From: Icerya purchasi
Taxonomy: Eukaryota > Arthropoda > Insecta > Hemiptera > Monophlebidae
Reading direction: 5' to 3'
Assembly (NCBI GenBank): GCA_039619475.1
Contig: CM077115.1
Location: forward strand, 59,464,864 to 59,528,863
DNA length: 64,000 nucleotides
This document shows positions 10,291 to 22,081 of the stretch, piece by piece (within the stretch, counting starts at the first letter, position 1; each line of letters begins with the position of its first letter). A model generated the notes under the pieces. That model searched no databases. It saw nothing but the letters and a program-made list of their open reading frames with translations, and was not told where the DNA came from. The position numbers and the translations under genes were made by a program.

Positions 10291-11371
10291 CAGTCTGTTT
10301 CATAAGAGCGTGTACGGCGAAACTCAACAATTATTGAGGATAATGACTTGAAAAAGAAATACACACTTACTAGATGGTATAGATTGTGATGCTTTATTAT
10401 TAATAAGATGTCAAATCGCCTTCATTATTAATAATTGCCTGGCATTTCCAATATACACTTTCTGCTAAATGTATAGCATATAATTTTGAGGAAAAAACCT
10501 CCATATCAATCGAATTTGTCGAAATAACTACTTGACAGTCCAGATCTTCCCTTGGAGTTTCATCTTGAGAAGCGCCCACACATTTTCTATTGGATTTGTA
10601 TCTGACGACTACGACGGCCAACTCAGTACGTTAACGTCATTTGTACAAAGACGACTTCGATGTTTTGGGTCATTGTCTTCTTGCAGTAGCCAATTTTCAT
10701 TTTTCCGCGTAAACCACCTTTTGGCAGATGGTAATAAAGCCCTCTGATATATTTGGACCATTTTGGCAGCAGTCAAATTTTCTGTGAAGATGTGCAAATT
10801 GCCAAATCCCTGCTTTGAGACACAACTCTCCAGACATGCATCTTTACCGGGTGTTTAACAGTCCGCTGGATGAGTCTATTGGCGTGGTTAGATCAGGTAT
10901 AAGTAATGGAATAATATGTCCAAAAAGAAGCTTCATCCGAAAAAATTACGTTGTCCCAATCGCATTCCAAACTTTATTTCGCCCGATTGAGTGTCTCTTT
11001 TTTTGACGTGTATTTTGGACAGTAGCGATTTCTCCGCTGTGCTTCGAAATTTCACTTCATGAGCCAGAAAACGTCTTCTTATAGTGGCACATGACAAATT
11101 TAGATCTTTGTTACGCAAAATCGCTTGTCTCCCCACGCAGTGATAGACAAGGATTCTTCTCAAACACCTGTAATATCAATTTATCCTTCTTTTTCATTGT
11201 TTTTCTTACAGAGCCACGATCCGGTAGGTCATCGAGATTTTTTACGTCGAAATAACGTTTCACCCACTTACTTACCAATGTCTTCGACTTTTTCATGTAC
11301 TTAGCGGTAGCTCCGAGCGACATTTTCGGTCCTTTTGGATTTTGCCGTACACGCTCTTATGAAACAGATTG
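10291..11371 (-). mobile_element. Tc1-like DNA transposon, inactive
   Basis: Terminal inverted repeats of about 30 bp end the element: the left starts CAGTCTGTTTCATAAGAGCG and the right, reversed, starts CAATCTGTTTCATAAGAGCG. TA dinucleotides flank it at 10,289-10,290 and 11,372-11,373. The roughly 1.08-kb length is somewhat short for an intact Tc1 transposon. A broken transposase runs on the minus strand inside it. The clear ends allow a confident boundary call. Confidence 0.9.
10400..11323 (-). pseudogene. Tc1-like transposase remnant
   Basis: The transposase would bind the element's ends and cut and rejoin DNA. Pieces follow the normal order over several frames. An N-terminal helix-turn-helix starts MSLGATAKYMKKSKTLVSKW at 11,323. 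A second DNA-binding block (SCATIRRRFLAHEVKF) lies at about 11,040-11,100. The catalytic strand QEDNDPKH is near 10,680. An NPIENVWA-like block is near 10,585. At least three frameshifts or stops separate these blocks, so no functional enzyme is made. Confidence 0.85.
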
Positions 11372-11373
11372 TA

Positions 11374-12950
11374 AATAATACTCATTTATGTATCAAGTGT
11401 GAAGTATTAAGCATAACTGATGTTGAGATTAGTCATAAAAATAGATAATACTTAATTATAACAACTGATGTTTAAGAGGTCCGGCTAAAGGCGCATTTAA
11501 TAACAGAAAAAATAATCGATACTAACAAATTGGGAGAAGCTTCGTATAGAAGCATATAAAGGACTTGTTCAATATATGTTGCAGTCGTAAAAATTGGAAA
11601 AGTGCCGAAGAATAAATAAACAAAGTGGCTGAAAATGCAGATCTGGCGTGGAATAACCAGAACATCTCGGAACGAAATGCGAGAAGAGATATATGAAAAA
11701 TGAAGCTTAATATATGGTCAAATGAAAACTACTAAAACTTACAATAAGATACAATTCACGAATAATATTAAAGAGAGCGGGGAAAATAACACCGGCAAAA
11801 GACTGAGAAATCAAGGAGTCTATATGGGGCCCCGGTTAAGAGCACCTTGTGATTTTTTTTACCTTTTTTTTTTTTTTTTTATTGGCTTAAACACTCCCTA
11901 AAGTATCCAAGAATGATTTAAAAAGTTAATTATGAGGGGGGAAACTTGTAAGTGGGTCAAAAGGTCGTTTCCGAACATAGTCGTGAAGCAAAAGTTAGCG
12001 GAAGCATGCCTTTCAGGTCTATATTCTTCTTTATATGAATTACACCGACACTTCTCAACTTCCAGCTATCAATTTTGATTAATAGATGCCTCTTCTCCGC
12101 CAATTTTGAAACTGAGAAATCAGCTGTTTGTAGCGGCTTCTCCACGTGTATATCAGTGTTCCGGTAAAAAAATTGTTAGTACGGATTCGGTACTTGCAGT
12201 GCTATCTTTTGACAATGTTCGAGTTCCAATCGCACTATTAAATTCACGATCTCTCGAACTTCGCTCTAAGTTACATCACTGCTTTTTGTCTTTTGTCTTG
12301 TCAAGGATGCTTACTCGGCTAAAACCAAAAATCCCCGTGTTCGGTAGCAAGTCCGGACGTTTATACGGTTCTGTCGAGGTAGAGACCACGTTAGTGTTTG
12401 AGTAGTAGTGGTCGAGGGCTAAGACAGTGACATGTGGCTGTGGCAAAAGCGCAGAATACTGTGTGTCGGGTAGCGGCGAGCTAGGAACGATTCTGTAGAT
12501 CCTCCAGTGGCAAATCTGTTCTCGATACAGCTGTTCATATATTGTTGTTTTATACTTCAACGATGGTTACAACGGATTAGTGCAAGTTATGGATCTATTG
12601 GACATAACAATCGGATTAAATTGTTACAATTTCTGTACCAAAGCTGATGCGACGCGCATTTCCCTTTTGAGGCGATCGCTCACCGAAGAGGCTAAAACTG
12701 CCCGCGGGGACCTTAGTTCGACAAGGAAGAATAAGTAGGAGGAAAACCTGAAATTAGAAGACCAATTATACGGAGCAGGAATAGCAGATTAGAAGTAAAA
12801 CGAAAATTGCAACAAAATTCCACTGCTCAAAACTTTAAACAGCAACATCTCGAAACTGTGTTTTTCGCTCCCTCAATTTTTATCCGATTGACTTGAAATT
12901 TTAAGTGCAACTTTAAAATAAGATTTTAAAACTGAGGAACTACTAACCCT
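11374..12950. other. No gene recognised
   Basis: About 1.6 kb without identifiable coding content. A T-rich tract at about 11,848-11,880 could be the tail of a minus-strand retroposon, but nothing adjacent is recognisable. The open frames at 12,106-12,405 and 12,276-12,560 overlap on opposite strands and match no family known to me. Confidence 0.45.
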
Positions 12951-12954
12951 AATT

Positions 12955-13195
12955 AAAAAAGCGAAACATCAACTATCTGGGCCACATTATGCGAGGAGAC
13001 AAATATGAGCTGTTGCAAATTACTATTAAAAGGGAAAAGTAGACGGAAAACGAAAACGTGGTAGACCGAGAATGTCCTGGCTACACAACATAAAGAGCTG
13101 GATAGGTATTAACAATACTATAAGGGGAAACTAATGGATGTGGCGCGTAATAGGGAATCATTGAACACATTGGTCGTCAACGTTCGCTAAGCGAA
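12955..13195 (+). pseudogene. RTE-like LINE C-terminal fragment
   Basis: The plus strand reads NYLGHIMRGDKYELLQITI and then, after a stop and frameshift, GKRKRGRPRMSWLHNIKSW, ending in RNRESLNTLVVNVR. This order (GHIMR...GRP...SWL) is characteristic of the C-terminus of a widespread RTE-like LINE group. The piece at 44.8-45.3 kb has the same organisation. It is a short dead fragment without RT or EN. Confidence 0.7.
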
Positions 13196-13199
13196 TAAA

Positions 13200-13841
13200 A
13201 CAAAAGAAGAAGAAGTGAACAACGCAGGATTTTTTTTTGATAAACTGATTTTTACAGATTTTTTAAGCGATTTTCGCCCACTGTTTTTTTGAAAAAGAAA
13301 ACAAAAAATTCAAATCACCGCCATCATTTTTTAAATCGATTTTTCAAAAATATCCTACGTTGTTCACTTCATTTTCGGTTATATTTTAAGAAACGTTTTA
13401 GTTTTCTGTTCCAGATTAAAAGGCCCGTATAGACGGACCGATTTTTTTTCTTTTTTGCGTGCGCTGCTGTTCCGCCATTTTGTATTGTACAAATTAAAGT
13501 AAATCAAGGCTTTTTTGTAGTTAAAGACTACTCTACTTTCATCAGCACAAAACCTCATATCTCTATCTCCTATCGTTCGTGCTAAGTCTAGAGAAAATCC
13601 CCAGAAATTTCGTGAGCGCAAGGTGATATTACTCCTTAAGTAAATATCAAGATCTTCAGACACGAAAAGGACTGCAGCGACGACAAGTCGCATTGGCTTC
13701 AGTGATAAATAAATACGAAAATTTGGCCATTGAAACTCACCGGTAGATTGATTAATTTACAAGTTCAGAATAGGTCCGAGGAAACACACCGGCTATTTTT
13801 CTATGACTATTTGAATTCTCGTTCACTGCGTATGCGAGCGC

Positions 13842-13879
<38 letters not shown>

Positions 13880-15170
13880 ACTGTACTTAGAGTCACTAGG
13901 CAAGAAAGAAAACTGAAAAAATGAAAAAATTCACCTCTCCCTTTGTACGTAATGTACCGGCGCGATATTATACACGGGTAAAAATATATACTGCTTCATA
14001 TAGTGTAATTGCAACAGAGCTCTATGGTAAGAAAGTTTATTAACAGAGAACAATGCAGGTTGTGCAGGGCGGAACAAAGGGTAGAGCGAGCAAGTCGAAC
14101 AACTACAGCGCAAGTAAATAAAATGCCGCTCGGAAGTAGTAAGCGGGCAACGGATATTATTAGCATACGGACCGATGTGGAACATTTTATAAAAGCCTTT
14201 TTTAGCTGGCGAAACTACACCGACGGAGACGATAAAAACTTTTAACCGACAAAGCCAAAAACTTTCGCGCCAAGAGCCAGCCTATCAACGAGACCGTTAA
14301 CAGAGCCGCACACGCGTAAACACTAATAAGTATTATCAGCTTTTTAGCATATATAACAGGCTGCTAAATAAATCTTGCCCGACCGAAAGTGCAACTTTAC
14401 AATTGCCTCATGCCGAAGCACCGGGGGGCGAAAAGTCCGGCGCACGTACGAAAATTCGTATAAATCGGCGTTCGTTTTTTATCGCAAAAAAAAACGCGTA
14501 TAGCGAATATGTGGTTTGTGGTCATCCCATGTGAACCGAAACACTTGACCCACTCGTCCCATTGTAAACGTTCGCGGCTTGTCCCCAGTCAATAAAGTCG
14601 CCTCTAATGACCCTCTCCTCATCGCCGCTGGAAGAAAATTGCATTGAGATCGATTTTCTTCATTGATGGAATTCCCGCGTCTACTACTTTTTTTCCACCG
14701 ACCAAATGTACAATGTTAGTAACTGTTTTTTAGTAATACAACAAACGCGATCAACGTTTAATATATTATCCATTTACCGCGGGAATGTAGCTTTTGTGGG
14801 GAAGAAAAGGCTAATTTTAGATAAGACAGAAAGCTTCAATTGATTACTGCGGATACATTTCGAAAGAAATCCCCTCAGCACGATTTCTCATCACCGGTGG
14901 AAATATTATCGTCCTTTAATATTAGTGCGTGTAACTTTTTTACCATTATAGACTGACTGCAATGATGTTCATTAGTATACCGATCAGCGATGTTCATTCC
15001 CTATATATCAGTACAGATGACTATCATTGTTTACCGAGTGCATTGCCGCACTAAAATAAACGTGTTAGAAAAACAATGATAGTCTGCTCAGAGATTTTCA
15101 TCAACTCTTTGCGCCAATTTAGTATGAAAGGAGCTATCAGTAACTGTCGGTTAGTGCGCTAATTCAAAAC
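13200..15170. other. No gene recognised; GT microsatellite and small hairpin
   Basis: About 2 kb without identifiable genes. It contains a (GT)n run at 13,844-13,875 and a 14-bp perfect hairpin at 15,019-15,084. Open frames at 13,379-13,693 and 13,931-14,245 show no family resemblance. Confidence 0.45.
15019..15084. repeat. Short inverted repeat (hairpin)
   Basis: GACTATCATTGTTT at 15,019-15,032 is exactly complementary to 15,071-15,084, with a 38-base loop that itself contains GTGC...GCAC. It could be a MITE relic or a structured RNA. Nothing identifies it further. Confidence 0.4.
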
Positions 15171-15449
15171 TTTAACTCGTACAATTTGTAAATTTATTAA
15201 TATTCTTTACAAAATGTACGCAGCATCTATACAATGTGATGTTTCTATTTAACATGTTAGCAAGCGGTATCACAAGTATTTGGCAAGATGCCGCATTATA
15301 AACAACAATAGTCGTCAGACAGATATTGAAAAATGATGATGATATTCCGAGTATGATTATTGATAAATCCTTAAATGGCTTATCAAACCAATCCTGGCAG
15401 TGCAGATTTCTCCACATACGTCGCAGACGAAAGTGGTAACTATACTCGT

Positions 15450-16060
15450 TTGAGCTGTTTTTTTGTTGTTTTTTTTTGTTTCCAGCGTTTGTGATAATAT
15501 TATCATTTAAACCTTGAACACCTTTTGCTATGAGAGATTTCCAATTATTTCTTTCCACCGCTTTGTCTTCCCACTTTAAAGTATCCAAACCACATTCTTT
15601 TAATATTCTTCGGAGATGATCTCTAAATCGAAATATTGGCCGACCAAGAGGTCTGGTTGCATTTGTTAACTGACCATGCAGAAGAACTTTTGGGAGTCTG
15701 AAACGGTCCATTCTCAAAATGTGCCCTGTCCATAGTAAGCAATTTCGATAAAGTAAAAATCGAATTGAACTACACAGTTCGTTCGGTTTAACACTTCAAG
15801 AGATTTGAAACATGATGAAACCATCGGACGTGTAGTAAACTCGTGAGTATACACTGTTGGAAGTTTTCCACTAACTTGATGTGCCTCTTATAAGGAGTTC
15901 AAGTCTCTGAACCATAACCCTTCCAAAAATACACATAATCGGTAGCAGGTTCGACAAAATTTCCTTCTTCTAACAGTCTAGTTTCACAAAGACTTGCAAT
16001 GACAGTCTGATACTTTTCCAGTTCCTTACCTATGTGGGCAGATACGGATAAGAAAAGAAA
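15450..16060 (-). pseudogene. Internally deleted LINE: EN piece joined to C-terminal piece
   Basis: On the minus strand, 16,060-15,890 encodes an endonuclease segment (EKYQTVIASLCETRLLEEG, then YVYFWKGYGSET). This resembles the ALSETR...YTFFW region of LINE apurinic endonucleases. Then 15,740-15,500 encodes a C-terminal segment (WTGHILRMDRFRLPKVLLHG, then LGRPIFRFRDHLRRILKECG), resembling the GHVLRM...GRPKLRFKD end of animal LINE polymerases. The RT between them is missing. Both pieces are in correct relative order, so one internally deleted copy is the simplest reading; two independent fragments are possible. Confidence 0.6.
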
Positions 16061-16229
16061 ATTTAGTAATAGTGCAGGGGGTAAGACATTTATCACATAA
16101 TACTCTTTATGTCTCAAGTTCAAATCAATTAGAAAATGTATAGAAATTAGTTGATACATTAGAAAATAAGTACAATTACATTACTCATTACAGAAATCTT
16201 AAACACACAAGTCAAGATGGTATAAGAAT

Positions 16230-16440
16230 ATTAATCGTTTATACTGTGACACTGATTCACTTATTTATGAACTTAATTCATTTGTATAAATATATTAAAG
16301 TCCATACTTTTCACTTGAAAATAAAAAGAAGCTGGGTATATTTAAAAACGAATTAAACTGCACAAGAGCATATCTACTGCACACATATTAGTGTAATGGT
16401 AAGTTCTGACTCTTGTTACACTAAAAAATACATAGAGCCG
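16230..16440 (+). pseudogene. Polinton/Maverick-type DNA polymerase B fragment
   Basis: The plus strand reads NRLYCDTDSLIYELNS, matching the YxDTDS catalytic motif of family B DNA polymerases, in the variant typical of protein-primed enzymes of Polinton/Maverick elements and their viral relatives. About 100 bases on, FKNELNCTRAYLL corresponds to the KDELNG block. Stops and frameshifts follow. The related fragment at 60.5-61.0 kb shares nucleotide wording (GTGACACTGATTCACTTATT). No integrase, ATPase or capsid gene was found nearby. Confidence 0.6.
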
Positions 16441-16982
16441 TGCGTAACTAGATATGGTAGATCTAACACGTATTAGTAAAGTAACTCTGGTAAATAGCAA
16501 ACATAGCCTTTGCAGCAACTGAGACAGTTGAATTAATATAGCCCACCAATCGGTTTTGTTTTATTAATGATCCACTTTGAATGTTCATTTGCACGGCATT
16601 ATACTAGAATCATACAGGTCAGAACAAGAATAAACTACAAAGAATAGATAATACTTCAGTTTTTTTGGTTGAATGTATGTGAATACCTATCAAAATCTGT
16701 AAGCTGAGACATCTCACATATGATGTCATCACAATTATTTTGGTTATCAATGCATCTTTTAATTCACGTAAACACAGCAGATACTTCAAACATAGGGGAA
16801 ATATAAATCAAATTGTATACACACAAACAAGCATTGCTAACAAAGGTTAGTCTAATTTCAATTAATTAACACGTCAAACCATTTTCAATATAATATTCGT
16901 TGGAACAAACATGGGAGGGTTGGCATTATTAGGTTAGAAAGTTATATTAGTATTGGCTAATTACAGATATAATAAGGCACCA
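16441..16982. other. No gene recognised
   Basis: AT-rich sequence following the polymerase fragment, perhaps part of the same decayed element. It ends at an AAGCATACAC motif (16,988-16,997) that recurs at 59.9-62.7 kb. Confidence 0.4.
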
Positions 16983-16989
16983 CCTTGAA

Positions 16990-17315
16990 GCATACACATG
17001 CAAAGAAAGAAAAAAAAAACGGCAGATTTGGTAGGGGTTAGAAAAGTTTAAAGGTGACTGGTCAACAGTAAAACATATTCTCAATGTATAATACACAGCT
17101 AGTACTGGTTAGTAAATTATTACATCGCTAGGGCAATCATATCATCAACACCGTATGTAAACATACGAAAAAAAAAAAACATCAGATTCGGTTTGGGGAT
17201 GTTAAAGGTGACTAGTTAACAATAAAACATATTCTCGAAGCACACATAAACATATACAGAACTAGCGCTGGTTAGCAAATTATTACATTGGTCAGACAAT
17301 CATAAATGTATCATC
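16990..17315. repeat. Two tandem copies of a 154-bp unit
   Basis: The words AAAGGTGACTGGTCAACAG (17,050) and AAAGGTGACTAGTTAACAA (17,204) mark two diverged units. Each is followed by TAAAACATATTCTC, then CTGGTTAGYAAATTATTACAT and an AATCAT...ATCATCAAC end. The spacing is 154 bp. Function is unknown. Confidence 0.75.
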
Positions 17316-20092
17316 AACGCGCGTACAAATACATAAGTGTGCACAAAGCAATATTTAACTTGGGTTGGAAAAATTATATAATAATTGGCTGGTTAAAGCC
17401 TTACTGCTAACTTCTGTTCTCACTGAATCTTGTTACTGAGCAAAGGCCTTCATGTACAGGCGTCTACAGAGAAAGCAGGTGGTTGATTTGAGGCATAATG
17501 AGAATTGAGATATATGTATATGGTTTTTGATTTGTAAGAGTAGATTATGTTAGCAAGATAATAAACAGAGAAAAAGAGAGTGTGCGGTGTCATGCTAGTA
17601 TTATTCTGTTTTATTTATTTAAATTTGTATTTTCTTAAAAATTGCGCTTGCAAAATTATCCATCCAAATGGATATGCAACGCGCACGTTTTCTGTCTACT
17701 TGGATGTATGACACATTGTATATTTTACGCTGATAAATTTCTGGTCGTTAAAAATACTCTTACTATCACAATAGTGGTATTGTGTTCTGATCTAAAAAGG
17801 AATAGAAAAAAACGCATTTGGAAGAATTATTTATTAAAAATAACTTGCATAGACAAAACCTGCGTGACAATTGTGTACGCTGTGTATCGCAAATTTGAGA
17901 TTTGAGTAGTGGCTCTAGTTCGTACGATCCAGCAAAATACTTCAAAATTACATTGATACAAGTACGTTAGTGTAACAACAATAGCCGTGCCGTACTATGT
18001 TATCCTCTGCTATATTACAAGTGAGAAAACCAGTAGAAAATCACGGGTTATACGTATACTGGAGTACATAGTAAAGGGTGCTGTTTAGGGAGGCACACTG
18101 GTTATTCGTATCGTAATCGGTATAATAAATTTTATAGTTCAACTCAAATTTGAAAATTTTATTGAGCCTCGAATGTTAAACAACAACCCTGTACGCTAAG
18201 CAAAATGATTATACAAAAACAAAAACAAAAACAGTTATAACAGCGATTAACGATGAAAATTCGATCAATTCTTCTGCCCAACATGCTAATGTAACAATTT
18301 TTAAAGAGCGCGATTGAAGCACAGAATTTGAATAGCAAAAAAGGCATTCTTAATAAATGAACGCCTAATTGAAACATCGTAATCACGGATATGCGCGCAT
18401 AGAGTTATTCTTTAAGATGCGCTTTGTTATAAAAACGATGAATGGAAATAACGATAATGAATAAAAATACGGAATTAAAGGAAAATAAATTTTATAAAGG
18501 AAAAATCTCTTACAGGAATACCATGCCGGCGGCGGCAATGATGAAACTGCGGAATATAATACCGTAATAATAATAAGTAATGGTAAAAATAAAAATTTTA
18601 CACGCGGTTTTCCTGGAATTTTTTAATACCGCTTGGCGGAAATCGATATTTTTTCCCCATTTCCCGAAAAATAATTTGCATTTATAAGTAACCGAGTCTT
18701 CTTCTTCATTTAAAAGTTAATGCTTGAATTTCAAGAAAACTCAAAAAAAAAAGAAAAAAGTGGAATATCTTTTTAAGCGAAAACCGAGCTTAACCTAAGC
18801 AATATTTTCTGTCATTTTTTTTAAGAGGATTTTTTTGATTTTTGTTTTTTTTGCCACAATTCATTTTCTAATTTATTCATGGCCACTTTCTGTGTTTTTT
18901 TAATGTTTCTAATAGATTTTTGTACATCCAAGGTCGGCCACCGTCAACGTAAGCATCGTTATGCTGAATACTAGAGCCGGCAAATAAAAGTGCGAAAGAT
19001 TTCTAAAAATAATACGACGCGTTGATGCTGCTTTTTTCTTCGCTCTAAAATATCACCGCGACTGCTATTTGGAATATTATTGGTACACAGAAATTCCCGG
19101 GATTTGAAAATTCCGCCTATAAATTTTAAATTAACGCTGCCCTTGATGACAAAAAATGCGCACCTCCGTAGTTACGGAAGAGACATTTTTAAATATCGGA
19201 TTACTCGCGGCATATATGTTTATAGCGAACTAGAGTTCTTACATGTTTCTGCCGATTGGTGGTGCGGGGTAAACATGAAATTGGAAAGAGTAAACGTGAA
19301 ATACGAGTATAGCCACCTCTACGCTTTGGTAGAAGATCCACTATTTCAGCGGTATTTTTAATGTGACCGGGAAGGTTAATTTTATTCCAATACGTAAATC
19401 TGTTCTGCAAATCCAGTTTGATTGTCTGACAAAAAAAAAAAAACACTCGATTCGCTCATTGCCAACTATTCCAACCTGATCGCTAGCTAAGCACTAACTG
19501 AACAAGATGAAATTTTGGAATCCATTGTCATTTAAAAAAAAAAAAAAAAAGAAAAGGAGAAAGAGATAATGAAAAAAAAGCAAATTATTTGAAAATTTTT
19601 AAACGAAAACGATAATGAAAAATAAACACAATGGCAGATAATGGAAGAAGGATTTTATACCAATAAGAATTCGCTTTAATAAAAGGTTAGGAACAGCATT
19701 ACATTATTATCGGTGGCCAAAGTGGAACAGGATAAATTTTAAATTTTTGCTTTCAATTTTATCCGAAAGACACATAAAAGTGCGGAGTGTGCAATTTTTG
19801 CCGCATACATACTAATCTGCTAGTGCGTAAAAACGTATTTTTGAGATTTATTATTTTATGATACGTTTTCAATGCGCGCGTTCGGATTCAAAAAACCATT
19901 CGAAACACCGTTGCTTAGCCCACCTATGCCTGCCACAGCTGACTTAAATTCTGTATTGAATGAGGCAAAGAACGAGAAGACAAAAAAATTCAAATATAAC
20001 CGTTGAATTTGTCAACAGCCTTGCCGGAGCAAATTCTGAAGATGTTTTTTATTTCTTTTTAAGATAGACATAATTGTTTTTACTCAGAATAA
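17316..20092. other. No gene recognised
   Basis: About 2.8 kb of AT-rich sequence. Open frames at 17,642-17,905, 18,159-18,386 and the opposing pair at 19,080-19,361/19,201-19,446 resemble no family. A-rich tracts occur near 19,430 and 19,535. Confidence 0.45.
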
Positions 20093-21055
20093 TACGAGGT
20101 GTGACAATTGTACTCGTAGAATTGTTTCATAGCGCGACTTGTGGCAATACTGCGATGGTGCTCGCGGTCTCGTTGGAAAGAGGGGAAATTTCTGAGTCAC
20201 TATATCCAGTTTTTATAACGGTAGCATGTGTAAATCTCGCATTCTGTGGTCGTTTAAACACTTTAAACAAAGTCAATTTTTTACACGTGTCGTGAAAATA
20301 TGCGATCTAAATACTGAGCAACGTATCGTGATCAAAGTCTTGGTCAAACGCGGAGTAAAACCGCCGTCGGAAATCCCCGTACAATTACAAGACGTGTTTA
20401 AGGAAAACGCTATATGAAATAACCGACTCCGTTTTCAAGTGGGCTAAAAGACGGCCGTGAATCATTCGAGGACGATCCGCGCTGCGGCAGTCCTTCTACC
20501 GCAAAAATGGCGGCAAATGCGTGCTCCGAGATCGTCGAGTGACAAATTTTAAATGACGATTTAGGGATGCGCAAACTGTGCGCCAGGATGGTTCGAAAAC
20601 TGCTCACAGCTGAGCAAAAAGAGCTCCGGAGATCCATCTGCCAGGACATAATTGATCGAATTGACGCTGAAGGAAACCAGTGGATGTACATTATCACGGG
20701 GGACGAGTTTTGGATGTTCGAATATGACCCTGAGAGACCAAGAGACAGAGCATGCAATAGGTGGTGAAGGGCGGGGAGCGTCCAAAAAAAGCTCGCATGT
20801 CCAAATCAAGAGTGACAAGTCTCTACCGATCACTTTATTCCACATCAACGGCGTTGTTCATCACGAATACGTTCCGGCAAGCCAGACAGTCAATGCGGCA
20901 TTCTACATCGAAGTTTTGGATTACGGAGCCCGCGTGTACGACGGCATTGCCGAAGTTGAAAATGTCCCGACGAGAGTCCTAATGGATCCATCTTCGGAGG
21001 GGTTTTGCGGAGTGCTTCCAAAAATGGGTCGAGTGTGGGCGGTGGTACGCTGACC
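20093..21055 (+). pseudogene. mariner-type transposase remnant
   Basis: A dead cut-and-paste transposon. The left end has ACGAGGTGTGACAATTGT, like mariner ends. An N-terminal helix-turn-helix (LNTEQRIVIKVLVKRGVKPP) lies at 20,308-20,367. FEDDPRCGSPSTAK is at about 20,465. The first catalytic Asp block, IITGDEFWMFEYDPERPR, is at 20,691-20,745. NGVVHHEYVPASQTVN is at about 20,848-20,895. The pieces sit in different frames. The second catalytic block (HxDNAP) and the right inverted repeat are not found, so it is 3'-deleted as well as frameshifted. The wording resembles the mariner domain fused into SETMAR. Confidence 0.8.
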
Positions 21056-21160
21056 TCGGATGAGACTGCTGTAAAGGTGTTTAGAGTAAATTTCCCCCTC
21101 CTCTTATTTTTTTAGGCCCACCAGGGCAAAAGCAGTAGGACCCCGATCCGAGAGAACGTA

Positions 21161-22081
21161 TAGGGTGCGGCACGGGAACCGAACGTATTTCAAACGAATG
21201 GAGTGGTGGGATCGAGATTTCAGCTGGTGGTAGTGCAGTCGATCAAGTTTTAGTTGTTGGTAGTTTCAGTCACGATGGCTGATTGGAACACGCAATAGCG
21301 CGTGTTTGCCGTAGAGTCCTTTTTCAAGAGTTAAGAATTATACACGTGTGACTTTTCGAAAACGTTTCTCTATTCAACCTCGTAAACCCGCGTTCCTTCT
21401 AAAAAAAAAACTGTCTGTCCTTTAGTTAGAAAATTTCGCGAAAACGGTACTGTTAATAAAATTCACTTCATTCTTCGAAGTTAACCGTCCGGATGAGTGT
21501 AGCGTCATTCGATACGATCGGCCCTTACTTTTTCGAAGAAACAGTTAACGGAGACTGCTACTGAAAAATGTTGTTCGAGTTTCTCATGCCAGAGCTGCGG
21601 AGGAAGAGGAATCTGTCGTCCAGTTGGTTTCAGCAAGATAAAACAATCGAATTGCTTCGAAAACATTTTGATCGCCGTCTAATCTCAGGTACATCTCGTC
21701 TGGCCGTCGCGCTCTCCCGATTTGTTGTGTTTCGGATTTTTTCTTATGCGGATATTTACAATCTAAGGTATACATCGATAAACCACGTGACCTAGCTCAA
21801 TTCAGGACCAACATAGAACGCGAAGTAGCTCAAATTTCCGCCGTTGTGCTCAAAAAGGTGACCGAAAATTTCAAGAAACCAGCCGAGAATGCAGTCAAAA
21901 ATAAGGGTGGTCATTTATGGGATGTTATTTTTAAGACAAATTATTTTTGTAATAATGATTAATTACGAATAAAAATTGATGAAATTCTGCGTCATTTGGT
22001 TAAAGAAAATTTCTCTACAATTATTTGTTTCCGAGTTATAGCGATTTGAATTGCGTTCGGTTCCCACGCCGCACCCCTATA
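21161..22081 (+). mobile_element. DNA transposon with about 40-bp inverted repeats
   Basis: The ends are inverted copies: TAGGGTGCGGCACGGGAACC at the left and, reversed from 22,079, TAGGGGTGCGGCGTGGGAAC, each continuing into CGAACG. TA flanks both sides. Removing it rejoins the frame of the surrounding family A LINE (FSI|RSL on the minus strand), which shows it inserted there. Inside is a broken DDE transposase of the IS630/Tc1/mariner superfamily. Confidence 0.85.
21265..22000 (+). pseudogene. IS630/Tc1/mariner-superfamily transposase remnant (DUF4817-like N-terminus)
   Basis: The N-terminal part reads RVFAVESFFKS and, after a frameshift, VRKFRENGTVNK, like the DUF4817 helix-turn-helix found in many insect transposases. 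Much of the catalytic core is deleted. The remains are WFQQDKT (21,625-21,645), IELLRKHFDRRLISGTSRL (21,647-21,703), a CVSDFFLCGYLQSKVY block (about 21,727-21,774), and a C-terminal KKVTENFKKPAENAVKN...GGHLWDVIF stretch ending near 21,950. Several stops and frame changes make it inactive. Confidence 0.75.

Noticed and set aside
19080..19446. Opposing 93- and 81-codon frames
   Set aside because: No recognisable domain; an AT-rich chance overlap is the simplest explanation.
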